Assembly: GCA_937625935.1 (NCBI GenBank)
Contig: OW569380.1
Location: 62,001-126,000 of the forward strand
Direction: 5' to 3'
Length of the DNA stretch: 64,000 bases
Source of the DNA: Tetramitus jugosus
Lineage: Eukaryota; Heterolobosea; Eutetramitea; Acrasida; Vahlkampfiidae
Below are positions 1 to 6,717 of the stretch, piece after piece; the stretch's first letter is position 1, and each line of letters starts with the position of its first letter. The notes beneath the pieces are model-generated. The model ran no database searches, was not told the DNA's origin, and saw nothing but the letters and a program-made list of their open reading frames with translations. The position numbers and the translations under genes were made by a program.

Positions 1-36
1 TTCATGTACAACTGTATCCTTGTAAGTAAACTTCAT
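1..36 (-). CDS. 5' end of a viral-element gene running off the window
   Basis: On the minus strand an ATG at 34-36 opens a frame of twelve codons that reaches the window edge without a stop. The ATG is preceded by an A-rich leader ending in TAAAAATG, the same start context as other genes of this element. Nothing can be said of function. Confidence 0.4.
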   Translation of the reverse strand, partial: MKFTYKDTVVHE

Positions 37-97
37 TTTTATTATTTGTTAGATTTTTTTAAATTTAGTTTTTTAAAAATTCTTCATTTATTTTTAA

Positions 98-127
98 AAT
101 CATACAATTTATTTCAATTGTATGATT
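98..127 (-). terminator. Hairpin at 3' end of gene 159-734
   Basis: A perfect 12-bp AT-rich stem (98-109 with 116-127) encloses a 6-nt loop. It lies about 30 nt beyond the stop codon of the minus-strand gene at 159-734. It belongs to a set of similar hairpins at unit ends throughout the element and is read as a transcript 3'-end signal. Confidence 0.6.
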
Positions 128-158
128 CATTGTTACATTGTTCATTCATAGTGTGAAG

Positions 159-734
159 TTAAAATTCATCAGTAATTGTTGCAATGGTTAAGTATAAAAG
201 ATCATGAAAGAATCTAAATCGAGTACCTTCAATTTCAATTGTACTATCATCCATATGCATACATGTTACATTGATTAATTCCTTACAAAAGATTCTAAAA
301 GTCATTGGAATATCCTTCGTATAAACTGTTGTTTCAATTGAACCTATCCTCAAGAATTCTTTCATAATTATTAGAACAACATCATCGTATAGATTTCCAT
401 CGTATGTAGGCATAATTTCAACTGTTACGAAACGAATCAATGATGTTACAAATAAGATGTCATCCCATTCAAGTTTAGTACCAAACACCATTGATAATTG
501 ATTGAAAACTCCTTGAAGATCTTTGAAAAACATTTTAGTCAATTCAATGTTTTCATCTGAATAAATCATTTCAAAAGGGTCTGGATCTTTACCTAAGAAT
601 CTTAAAGTACATAGACGTACATGTAATTCAAATATCTTTAAATCTTTCTTGATATCATCAGATGGATCTAATGCAAGTTTATAAGTTTCATAGATGATAT
701 CAAGCTCTCTGTTGTAGCGTTCTAAGTCGTTCAT
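159..734 (-). CDS. Viral-element protein, paralogue of 967-1512
   Basis: A 191-residue acidic, mostly helical protein with no family I recognise. It shares a layout with the product of 967-1512: an N-terminal motif of the form LD(I/V)I..(T/I)YKA and a central block with L(I)R/N-(F/Y)-(V/L)T-(V/R)E-(I/V)(M/L)PT(Y/F), followed by an ETTV/ETRV segment. The two are probably products of an old duplication. The start at 734 is preceded by AATAAATG, the TAA(A)ATG context common in this element. A hairpin follows the stop. Function unknown. Confidence 0.75.
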   Translation of the reverse strand: MNDLERYNRELDIIYETYKLALDPSDDIKKDLKIFELHVRLCTLRFLGKDPDPFEMIYSDENIELTKMFFKDLQGVFNQLSMVFGTKLEWDDILFVTSLIRFVTVEIMPTYDGNLYDDVVLIIMKEFLRIGSIETTVYTKDIPMTFRIFCKELINVTCMHMDDSTIEIEGTRFRFFHDLLYLTIATITDEF

Positions 735-750
735 TTATTACTATGCGTAT

Positions 751-775
751 AATATGTATCCATTGGATACATATT
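751..775 (-). terminator. Hairpin at 3' end of gene 780-980
   Basis: An 11-bp perfect stem (751-761 with 765-775) has a 3-nt loop. It sits between the stop of 780-980 and the start of 159-734, both on the minus strand, and so could end the upstream transcript just before the next gene begins. Confidence 0.6.
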
Positions 776-779
776 AGTT

Positions 780-980
780 TTAACAATCAATTACTCCATC
801 CAGGAAATCGATAAGTCCTTCAAGGTTCTTACGTTCATCTTCTAACTCTTTAAGTTTCTCTTGAACATCATTGATTAATGCTTTTGTAACTTTCATTTCA
901 TCTTCTTTACATTGAAGTTCTAATTGAAGTTCAATTATAAAGAATTGAAGGTCTTTAATCTCTGAATCAATGTCTATCAT
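780..980 (-). CDS. Small coiled-coil viral-element protein
   Basis: A 66-residue protein, almost entirely heptad-patterned with alternating Glu/Lys and Leu/Ile, so a short coiled coil is likely. Its start at 980 overlaps the 3' end of the upstream gene (967-1512) by 14 nt, which suggests translation from a shared transcript. It ends at the hairpin 751-775. It is not recognised as a family member; it may help the neighbouring paralogues oligomerise, but this is only a guess from position. Confidence 0.65.
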   Translation of the reverse strand: MIDIDSEIKDLQFFIIELQLELQCKEDEMKVTKALINDVQEKLKELEDERKNLEGLIDFLDGVIDC

Positions 981-1512
981 TGCGTATTGCTTTTAATAGT
1001 ACAAACAATAACTTATGTTGTTCAGGATTTATATCAATCGGTCTTCCATCACGATATTGATCAGATAATTCAATTAATGTTTTAACTAAAACTTTTTCAA
1101 CTACTCTTGTTTCAGTCGATACACTTTTCAATGTATTGATTACAACACGTTCAAACTCTTCATTGTTATAGACGTAGCTGAATGTTGGTAAAACTTCTCG
1201 AGTTAAATAGTTGATTAAACTTCGTCCAATCTTTATATCTTTCCATGTTCCGTAGTCATCGTCTAACCAATCAATGTTGTCTTCTCTTAATGCTTCTCTG
1301 AAGATGTCTCTATATACATCTGAATGAAAACTATAAGATTTCAATGAATGTTCGAACATTGAATAAGCGCTTTCTGATCCTGTTGCTTGAAGTAGATCGT
1401 ATCTAAAGAATACTTTGTCTTCAATGTTTGGTTCAATTAGTATCGCCTTATAGATTCCATGGATAACATCTAGTCCAGCTTCATATTTCAAGATATCCTT
1501 GTATTCGTCCAT
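967..1512 (-). CDS. Viral-element protein, paralogue of 159-734
   Basis: A 181-residue protein of unknown function, similar in length and motif order to the product of 159-734: an N-terminal LDVI.GIYKA-type helix and a central block with a LINYLTREVLPTF-type core followed by an ETRVVEK segment. The ATG at 1512 has the context GAATAAATG. It is the first gene leftwards from the divergent region 1513-2085, and its 3' end overlaps the small coiled-coil gene. The pair may act together or be specialised copies. Confidence 0.75.
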   Translation of the reverse strand: MDEYKDILKYEAGLDVIHGIYKAILIEPNIEDKVFFRYDLLQATGSESAYSMFEHSLKSYSFHSDVYRDIFREALREDNIDWLDDDYGTWKDIKIGRSLINYLTREVLPTFSYVYNNEEFERVVINTLKSVSTETRVVEKVLVKTLIELSDQYRDGRPIDINPEQHKLLFVLLKAIRNDRH

Positions 1513-1581
1513 TTATTCATTCAGTCGATTATTTCATTCTCTATTTATCCTTTAGTCTATCTATATAATATATTAAAATAA

Positions 1582-1690
1582 CTAAAAAGGTGAGAAGGGT
1601 GAGAAGTGGAGATATAAAAGTATTATGAAATTTAAAAATGAATATAGAAAACTTTTAAAAACGTTCCTCACACCCTTCTCACCTTTTTAG
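1582..1690. repeat. Long inverted repeat, 20-bp arms
   Basis: The arm at 1582-1601 is the exact reverse complement of 1671-1690; the spacer is 69 nt. Each arm is a near-direct repeat of a GGTGAGAAG-like unit, and the motif is purine-rich on one strand. It lies just upstream of the leftward operon. It could be an origin, a protein-binding site or a transcript end. Confidence 0.75.
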
Positions 1691-1816
1691 ATGTTTCATA
1701 TATATTGAGGATAATACGAATGAATAGAACGAAACTAAAAATAATACAAAACGATACCAAAGGATACAAGCAACTCTAATAATGAGTATAAAACTCGATA
1801 TAGTAAAGCTGAGCAT

Positions 1817-1900
1817 AGTCCCTATATAGGGACTGGTATATTAATGCTTAACTCGAAATAGTAATCGATATCAAGTTTATTGAAGCATAGCTTCAATAAA
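1817..1900. repeat. Two further palindromes in the divergent region
   Basis: 1817-1834 is a perfect 18-nt palindrome centred on CTATATAG. 1876-1900 is an 11-bp stem (1876-1886 with 1890-1900) with a 3-nt loop. With the 20-bp repeat at 1582-1690 they form a dense palindrome cluster in an otherwise compact genome segment. Confidence 0.65.
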
Positions 1901-1926
1901 TATAGAAATAATAATAAGTATGAGAA

Positions 1927-2061
1927 ATGGATATACTTTATAGCACAGCGTTACTATCAATCCCAGTCGTAGTTTATTATACTGGATCATTAATGATCCA
2001 GTACTGTTTAATCTATAGAAGAATGTCTAGACCAGAGATAGATAGATGGAAAGATTTGTAA
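1927..2061 (+). CDS. Possible small membrane protein (44 aa)
   Basis: An ATG at 1927 opens a 44-codon frame that ends in TAA at 2059-2061, 24 nt before the next gene. The product has a hydrophobic segment of about 20 residues near the N-terminus, followed by a basic tail with several Arg residues. This is a plausible single-pass membrane protein with the tail in the cytoplasm. The perfect 22-nt palindrome at 1981-2002 lies inside the frame. No homologue is recognised. Confidence 0.4.
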   Translation: MDILYSTALLSIPVVVYYTGSLMIQYCLIYRRMSRPEIDRWKDL

Positions 2062-2085
2062 AAAATTATCTAGGATAAAATATAA

Positions 2086-2376
2086 ATGACAGCAACAGCA
2101 ACAAGTATCTTAAATGAAAAGATCAAAAACTTTGTAGAACATGTTAAAGTTCTATTCCCAGACAATACAAGAATACAAACAGATCTAGGGCTCTTCACTT
2201 CAGTACCTTCTATTGAAGTACAAAGATATATCAAGATGTACTTCAAACCCCATCCAACAGAAAAGGTGATTGAAACGCTTCTTGTTAACTACAACATCGA
2301 TAAAGAATCATTAGACCTGGAACATCTAGAGAAATTCAGACGATACATCGAATGTTTCTGTTTTCTTGTAGATTAA
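2086..2376 (+). CDS. Small viral-element protein upstream of the ATPase
   Basis: A 96-residue protein of unknown function, first sizeable gene of the rightward unit. The ATG context is ATATAAATG. Its stop lies 6 nt before the start of the packaging ATPase gene, so the two are very likely co-transcribed. The sequence is helical and mixed-charge, with an FPDN-type turn near residue 24 and Cys residues at the C-terminus. It could be a packaging accessory factor, but only its position supports this. Confidence 0.7.
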   Translation: MTATATSILNEKIKNFVEHVKVLFPDNTRIQTDLGLFTSVPSIEVQRYIKMYFKPHPTEKVIETLLVNYNIDKESLDLEHLEKFRRYIECFCFLVD

Positions 2377-2382
2377 TAGATT

Positions 2383-3084
2383 ATGATATCAGACTATAAA
2401 ATGTCTAATATCAAGAAATCATACAAACCTCAAATTCAGATATCTGGATGGAATAATGCAAACTTTGTTCAACCCAATACAATTAACTTCCTTGCAGCCG
2501 GTCCAAAGTCAGGTAAATCGTACCTTGTTAGATCAACGGTTAAAGCGATGGCAATTAAGGGAGCATTTGATTATGGAGTAGTTGTTTGTCCAACTGCACA
2601 TATCAATGGAGATTATGGTTTTATGCCAGACGACTATGTTCATACAGAATATTCAGATGATATCATCAAGGATTTAATGGATAGACAGTCGAAGAATAAA
2701 ACTAAAAGAGCTTTCCTTATCCTAGATGATTGTATCGGTTCAATAAGATTTGAGAAATCCTTAATGTCTAAGTTAATCACAACGTATCGTCATTATCGTT
2801 TAACGATCTTCATCACAACTCAGTATTGTAACTCTATTCCACCATTGATCAGAGATTGTTGTACTAATACAATCATTTTCTATCAATTCAGTACAAGAAG
2901 TATCCATGCATTAAAAGAAGCCTTTCTACCTGACATAAATAAAGACGATGATGCAAGACGATTCATAGAAGAGAATACTCAAGATTATCATTTTATCTTT
3001 GTTCGTAATCAGGAGAGACCAGGAAATAGATACTTCAAAATTAAAGCTCCACCTGGCCTACCACGATTTAAATTGAATTTCTAA
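2383..3084 (+). CDS. A32-like / FtsK-HerA genome-packaging ATPase
   Basis: This 233-residue P-loop ATPase is the type that pumps DNA into capsids of NCLDVs, virophages and polinton-like viruses. Walker A is GPKSGKS at residues 40-46. Walker B is a hydrophobic run ending in Asp115-Asp116. A conserved TTQY segment at about residues 146-149 matches the polar sensor strand (motif III) of this family. The length is typical for a stand-alone viral packaging ATPase. A second Met at residue 7 could be the true start. It follows the small gene 2086-2376 by 6 nt. The closest lineage cannot be told by eye. Confidence 0.88.
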   Translation: MISDYKMSNIKKSYKPQIQISGWNNANFVQPNTINFLAAGPKSGKSYLVRSTVKAMAIKGAFDYGVVVCPTAHINGDYGFMPDDYVHTEYSDDIIKDLMDRQSKNKTKRAFLILDDCIGSIRFEKSLMSKLITTYRHYRLTIFITTQYCNSIPPLIRDCCTNTIIFYQFSTRSIHALKEAFLPDINKDDDARRFIEENTQDYHFIFVRNQERPGNRYFKIKAPPGLPRFKLNF

Positions 3085-3137
3085 CGAAAGAAAGAAATCA
3101 TCAAAAAAATTTTAGTCATAACTAGAAAACAAAAACA

Positions 3138-3512
3138 ATGGAAGAACAAAATATTTCAAGCCAACTCACAACTTTATCTCTAGATGAAACTCCAACTTTG
3201 GGTATACCTACATATGTACCTGTAGAATCAACAAATCAACCTAAAGTGTCAAAGAAGCTTACAATGACACCAGAAGAAGCTAAAGCATATCTTGCTGCAA
3301 TGGCTCTCAAAGAAAAGGAGACAAGACAAAAGACAAAACTTAAGGAAAAGGAAAGACTTCGTGAATTTATTGGAGTAGATGATACTCATAAACTAATTAA
3401 GAATTGTAAGACGAAGGAAGGAAAGTTTACATTCAGTATTTCAGTCCAAGGTCTTAATGAAGATATTGGAAGAAAAATCTTTCATGCAGTTAATGACATT
3501 CTTAATGAATAA
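3138..3512 (+). CDS. Lys-rich viral-element protein, unknown
   Basis: A 124-residue protein with a Pro/Thr-rich N-terminal third, a highly charged Lys/Glu helix in the middle (about residues 45-80) and a short folded-looking C-terminal part with alternating beta-type residues. It is the last gene of the unit 2086-3512 and is followed at once by a strong hairpin. No family is recognised. The design suggests a virion-associated or nucleic-acid-binding protein, but this is inference. Confidence 0.7.
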   Translation: MEEQNISSQLTTLSLDETPTLGIPTYVPVESTNQPKVSKKLTMTPEEAKAYLAAMALKEKETRQKTKLKEKERLREFIGVDDTHKLIKNCKTKEGKFTFSISVQGLNEDIGRKIFHAVNDILNE

Positions 3513-3516
3513 ATAT

Positions 3517-3547
3517 AGATATACCATATCATATGTATGGTATATCT
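3517..3547. terminator. Shared hairpin between convergent units
   Basis: A 12-bp stem (3517-3528 with 3536-3547) with a 7-nt loop lies exactly between the stop of a plus-strand gene (3512) and the stop of a minus-strand gene (3555). One palindrome can serve transcripts from both directions. Confidence 0.65.
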
Positions 3548-3554
3548 TGTAGAT

Positions 3555-3992
3555 TTAAAACAATCTAGTACCTGATGAAGTAACAGGCATCAATGGTTTA
3601 AGAACAGCATCAGTTGTATATTGGCCAACAATTTCAGAAGCAGCACCTAATAAGAAAGGATGAAGATATATTAATGGGCTAGATACATCGAATCCATTAA
3701 ATATCATGGAACCAATTACAGCAGCACCACCTGTAATTGCAGGTGAAACTAACATTTGAGCACTACCTAAGGCAGTGTTTTGAAGTCCAACTCTAGCCAA
3801 GATTTGATCCTTGAATGTTGCATTGACTAAAGATGCGCTACCAATAATACCTGCATTGAGTATTCCAAGATTAACATTGGAACCGTAAATATTGACTACA
3901 CTACCAGGGTACATTATTTGACTTCCTACGAAACCAGCAACAGCTGTTACGGAAGGTTTGATTACATTATCGAGATTGCTTACACGTGACAT
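3555..3992 (-). CDS. Hydrophobic Gly/Ala-rich virion-type membrane protein
   Basis: A 145-residue protein rich in Gly, Ala, Val and Ile with several long hydrophobic stretches (about residues 13-28, 40-60, 85-100 and 105-120). Charged residues are scarce. Such small, multi-hydrophobic proteins are common virion or membrane-remodelling components of small eukaryotic dsDNA viruses. The start at 3992 has the context ATATAAAATG. It ends at the shared hairpin 3517-3547. No specific family is assigned. Confidence 0.7.
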   Translation of the reverse strand: MSRVSNLDNVIKPSVTAVAGFVGSQIMYPGSVVNIYGSNVNLGILNAGIIGSASLVNATFKDQILARVGLQNTALGSAQMLVSPAITGGAAVIGSMIFNGFDVSSPLIYLHPFLLGAASEIVGQYTTDAVLKPLMPVTSSGTRLF

Positions 3993-4001
3993 TTTATATG
4001 T

Positions 4002-4036
4002 AAAGGAATTTTCTATTCACAATATGTAATTCCTTT
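4002..4036 (-). terminator. Hairpin at 3' end of gene 4040-4627
   Basis: A 9-bp stem (4002-4010 with 4028-4036) with a 17-nt loop lies just after the stop codon of the minus-strand gene 4040-4627 and upstream of the next minus-strand gene. It is weaker than the others in the set. Confidence 0.45.
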
Positions 4037-4039
4037 CAA

Positions 4040-4627
4040 TTAAAGATCGCTAAACCTTTCAATGTCTTCATCCGATACAGGTTTATCTAAATTGATAACT
4101 TCGATACTTTGAGCTTGAACGTTAAGAGTATGTAGAGTGAATGCAGTTTGCATCATTTTAAAAGTCATTCTAGTCATTGGATTCATATTGACATCTATAT
4201 CTAACATCTGTTCCTTGAAGTCATCGACGAAATCTTCACTGTTCATCAACATATCTGACATTCCCTGAATTCTCAAACCAGCAAACTTTGTACCTATTCC
4301 TTCAATTGCTCTTAAACCGAAGTTTAAAGTACCCATCTCAATTTGTTCATTATTTCTATATGAAATTCTCTTCCTCAATGTAGTATTATACGCTTCTAAT
4401 TCTTCCAATGACAATGTAGCTAAATCAGTTCTAGGAACATGTCCAACCAATTTATGTCCAAAGTTGACTTCCGCCTTGTTAATTCTTGATAAAAGTTGAA
4501 TTCGTTTCTCGATATCTTCTTTTGACTCGACAATAATAGGTTCTTCAACGGGTTGTGGTCCATTCATCTCGATAACTGAATCATCCTCAGTTGGATAATG
4601 TTCGAAACCTTCTTCTTGTACTTCCAT
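4040..4627 (-). CDS. Acidic viral-element structural-type protein, unknown
   Basis: A 195-residue protein. The first 35 residues are acidic and disordered-looking. The rest is helical and ends in a segment with a NPMTRM motif and Met/His-rich helix, followed by an acidic tail. I recall similar Pro-x-x-Arg-Met helical ends in small virion proteins of polinton-like viruses, but this is a weak memory. The gene is divergent from the penton-like gene, with only 25 nt between the two ATGs, so they are likely co-expressed as late or virion genes. Confidence 0.65.
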   Translation of the reverse strand: MEVQEEGFEHYPTEDDSVIEMNGPQPVEEPIIVESKEDIEKRIQLLSRINKAEVNFGHKLVGHVPRTDLATLSLEELEAYNTTLRKRISYRNNEQIEMGTLNFGLRAIEGIGTKFAGLRIQGMSDMLMNSEDFVDDFKEQMLDIDVNMNPMTRMTFKMMQTAFTLHTLNVQAQSIEVINLDKPVSDEDIERFSDL

Positions 4628-4652
4628 TTTATTTAATTACTGTATAGATAAA
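4628..4652. promoter_or_regulatory. 25-nt divergent promoter
   Basis: Only 25 nt, nearly all A/T, separate the start codons of 4627 (minus) and 4653 (plus). Both ATGs are preceded by ATAAA, so the spacer reads almost symmetrically from either side. Any core promoter for both units must lie here or inside the opposite gene. Confidence 0.55.
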
Positions 4653-5351
4653 ATGGAACAAAGACTACTACGATTAAATTTGAATTCCACTCAAGTGAAT
4701 GTTAGTTCATTAGTACCAGTAGATAATGTTGAATCCATTGAATTGGTAGGTTACTCAATATTTAATACTGCGTATAACATCAATCAATACAATGCAACAT
4801 TTGGATTAGGAAGTTCAACCATCACTTTGCCTTATGGAAATTACACTGCTTCTCAAGCTGCTTCTATTCTTGAATATTATTTACCAGCCAGTTCAGTTGT
4901 AGTCTATGATGATGTATCAGGTAAATTCAAGATCCAAACACCAACACTTCAAGATTGGAAGTTGGCTAATTATCCAAGTTTCTGTAAGTTATTTGGATTG
5001 AACCCAGTAGATGTCACTGCAACTCAAATTGATAGTGTTAAACATGCAGTAATGACTAATCCTTATTACTATCTAATTATCAAGGAATTACCCAATGATG
5101 ATGTATCAGAAAGACCATGCTTCGTTGTTATCTATAATAATGTTGAACCTGGAGGTCTTCTTACTAAACCACCAGGTGAATACATCATACCAAGACCAAT
5201 CAGAACAACTACATCTATGGGATTAATTGGAAGATTGAACATAGAATTGAGAGATTCAGATTACAATATTGTAGATCTCAATGGATCTGAATGGATGTTA
5301 GAGTTTAGATTGACATCTGGTCATCGTACAAAAAATACTTACATCGTATAA
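4653..5351 (+). CDS. Probable penton / minor capsid protein (single jelly-roll type)
   Basis: A 232-residue, beta-rich protein. Its C-terminal third has the pattern GRLNIELRD-D-N-VDLNG followed by W..EFRL. This resembles the closing strands of penton-like minor capsid proteins of polintons, adintoviruses and virophages, where an 'L.I.L.D..G..VDLNG..W...L' signature is common. A Pro-rich loop precedes it (about residues 175-190). The length fits a single jelly-roll penton. The start shares a 25-nt divergent promoter with 4627, and the stop TAA is directly abutted by the next ATG at 5352. The family call rests on motif recall, not on a search. Confidence 0.62.
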   Translation: MEQRLLRLNLNSTQVNVSSLVPVDNVESIELVGYSIFNTAYNINQYNATFGLGSSTITLPYGNYTASQAASILEYYLPASSVVVYDDVSGKFKIQTPTLQDWKLANYPSFCKLFGLNPVDVTATQIDSVKHAVMTNPYYYLIIKELPNDDVSERPCFVVIYNNVEPGGLLTKPPGEYIIPRPIRTTTSMGLIGRLNIELRDSDYNIVDLNGSEWMLEFRLTSGHRTKNTYIV

Positions 5352-5501
5352 ATGGCAAAGAAAACTAAAGCTCAGATGAGTGCAATGGGTAAAGAAATCC
5401 AAAAGTATAGACGAGAATACATCAAGGCGCATCCAAGTGCATCCAATTCAACTGCAATGAAAGCAGCAGGTAAAAAATGGAAGGATAATCATAAGAAGTA
5501 A
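5352..5501 (+). CDS. Small basic protein abutting the penton-like gene
   Basis: This is a 49-residue, very Lys-rich protein with a helical heptad-like middle, an Ala-Ala-Gly turn and a C-terminal Lys-Lys-Trp-Lys segment. The ATG begins at the base after the stop codon of the penton-like gene, so the two probably share a transcript that ends at hairpin 5511-5539. A DNA-condensing or capsid-internal role is plausible from charge alone. The exact frame near 5460 should be checked, because one base there decides the C-terminus. Confidence 0.55.
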   Translation: MAKKTKAQMSAMGKEIQKYRREYIKAHPSASNSTAMKAAGKKWKDNHKK

Positions 5502-5510
5502 ATGTAAAAA

Positions 5511-5539
5511 AGTATTATCAGAATAATTCTGATAATACT
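5511..5539 (+). terminator. Strong hairpin after the capsid-gene unit
   Basis: A perfect 13-bp stem (5511-5523 with 5527-5539) has a 3-nt loop. It lies between the end of the small basic gene (5501) and the next ATG (5545). It is the longest perfect stem in the element and the clearest unit end. Confidence 0.7.
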
Positions 5540-5544
5540 TAAAA

Positions 5545-5742
5545 ATGATAGACATACACGCTTATTTAAAACAACGTGAAGAAAGAATAAGAAGATTGGA
5601 AAAAGAAGCTACTCAGCTTTACAACGACTTTATGAATGATAACGGATCAATTCCATTTGAAGAACGTATTGAACTTGCAAAAGAAGCAACCAAGAAATTT
5701 GTTGAGGAAGGAATGGATTCAATTAATATAATGATTCAATGA
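5545..5742 (+). CDS. Small viral-element protein, short paralogue of 5773-6156
   Basis: A 65-residue charged helical protein. Nearly its whole length aligns with residues 46-100 of the product of 5773-6156: YL..R.E.I..LE..A...(Y/F).DF(M/L)...G.(I/L)P...R..LA.EA...F(V/I).EGM..I. The genes are adjacent, so tandem duplication is the simple explanation. Its ATG follows the 13-bp hairpin by 5 nt. Confidence 0.72.
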   Translation: MIDIHAYLKQREERIRRLEKEATQLYNDFMNDNGSIPFEERIELAKEATKKFVEEGMDSINIMIQ

Positions 5743-5772
5743 AATAAAAATCCAAGTATATAGTAAATAATA

Positions 5773-6156
5773 ATGAGCGGATATATTGGAGCATTTAAAG
5801 CAGCTAATTTAGCAGGTGTCGATAGAACCATTTCCGATGCTTTCGGTTTATCCGATAACATCTATGATACAAAGAAATATTTAGAAGCGATGAGAGGCCC
5901 TGAGGCGTATTTAACTGCTCGTCTAGAGCAAATTGAAAAGCTTGAGGAGAAAGCGAATGGAGTTTTTACAGATTTTCTGGATAAAAACAAGGGTCTTCCA
6001 GCCAATAAACGCCAAGTATTAGCCACTGAAGCAGCCAGGGCTTTTATCCAAGAAGGTATGTTGAGGATCGATGCTGAGTACCCAGAAAATTTCAATGGTC
6101 ATAATGTCGCAAAGGCTGCAATGAAAAAACAGAAAAAGAACAGTCTACTGTTCTAA
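5773..6156 (+). CDS. Viral-element protein, long paralogue of 5545-5742
   Basis: A 127-residue protein. Its N-terminal 45 residues are unique (Gly/Ala-rich start, then an acidic loop). The middle repeats the neighbouring 65-residue protein, and the C-terminus is Lys-rich. It is the second gene of the unit 5545-6156 and is followed by hairpin 6167-6194. Local codon use looks slightly more GC-rich than in 159-3512. No function is recognised; small paired virion proteins are one possibility. Confidence 0.72.
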   Translation: MSGYIGAFKAANLAGVDRTISDAFGLSDNIYDTKKYLEAMRGPEAYLTARLEQIEKLEEKANGVFTDFLDKNKGLPANKRQVLATEAARAFIQEGMLRIDAEYPENFNGHNVAKAAMKKQKKNSLLF

Positions 6157-6166
6157 GTATTAAAAT

Positions 6167-6194
6167 AATATACATGTTGTAAAACATGTATATT
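6167..6194 (+). terminator. Hairpin overlapping the next start codon
   Basis: A 12-bp stem (6167-6178 with 6183-6194) with a 4-nt loop follows gene 5773-6156. The ATG of the next gene (6186-6188) lies inside its right arm. The hairpin could therefore both end one transcript and hide the start codon of any read-through RNA. Confidence 0.6.
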
Positions 6195-6704
6195 CGTAGC
6201 TCTCCAAGTAGAAGTATATACGATTGGAATCCGTATCCAAGTGATATCTACAGTATGGCTTTTAACCAGGCTAGAAGAAAGAAGAAAACCGTTTACCCTG
6301 TTTTTACACCGCCTACAACTCCAACTGAAACTTATCTATGGACTCCTAAACGAGAAGAACGTTACGCTTATACACCTCAATCAACATCATCTTATAATGA
6401 TGAGTTGATGATGGAAGATGTTTATGAATCTCCTTCAACTCCTTCTCCTCAGGTTTATAAGAAGCTAGAATTATCTCCGCCACCAAATGCACCATTCTAC
6501 ACTCCTAAGTTAAAATTGTCTCCACCTCCCAATGCAGAATTCTATGCTTCCAATCAATTAGTATTGTCGCCTCCACCTAACGAGAAGATGTATGCTTCAG
6601 ATTCATCATTTGATTCACCTGATATCAAGAAGCCATCTCCATCTAAAGGAAAGAAGGTAGTTAAGAATATCTTTCAAGCCATAAAGAAGAAAACAAGAAA
6701 GTAA
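6186..6704 (+). CDS. Pro-rich repeat protein with basic tail
   Basis: A 172-residue protein with low-complexity design. A Tyr/Ser/Pro-rich first half is followed by three imperfect repeats of the form L-(E/K/V)LSPPPN(A/E)-x-(F/M)Y at about residues 96-140, and a strongly basic Lys/Ser tail. This suggests an extended, possibly phosphorylated virion or DNA-binding protein. The annotated ATG is inside a hairpin arm; a Met at residue 24 (about 6255) is an alternative start. It is in one unit with 6718-7194. Confidence 0.7.
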   Translation: MYIRSSPSRSIYDWNPYPSDIYSMAFNQARRKKKTVYPVFTPPTTPTETYLWTPKREERYAYTPQSTSSYNDELMMEDVYESPSTPSPQVYKKLELSPPPNAPFYTPKLKLSPPPNAEFYASNQLVLSPPPNEKMYASDSSFDSPDIKKPSPSKGKKVVKNIFQAIKKKTRK

Positions 6705-6717
6705 TACATATATCAAA

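Larger units (their letters stand above)
1513..2085. promoter_or_regulatory. Divergent intergenic region of the element
   Basis: This 573-nt region separates the leftward genes (159-1512) from the rightward genes (2086-3512). It is the longest non-coding stretch in the element and carries several inverted repeats (1582-1690, 1817-1834, 1876-1900), plus one small possible gene (1927-2061). It must hold promoters for both directions. Clustered palindromes make a replication origin possible, but the sequence alone does not prove it. Confidence 0.5.

Noticed and set aside
1981-2002. Perfect 22-nt palindrome as a transcription terminator
   Set aside because: It lies inside the small frame 1927-2061 and not after any gene end, so no terminator was called; it may be partly coding or part of the palindrome cluster.
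4653-5351. Major capsid protein (double jelly-roll)
   Set aside because: At 232 residues it is far too short for a double jelly-roll; the C-terminal signature fits a penton-like single jelly-roll better.
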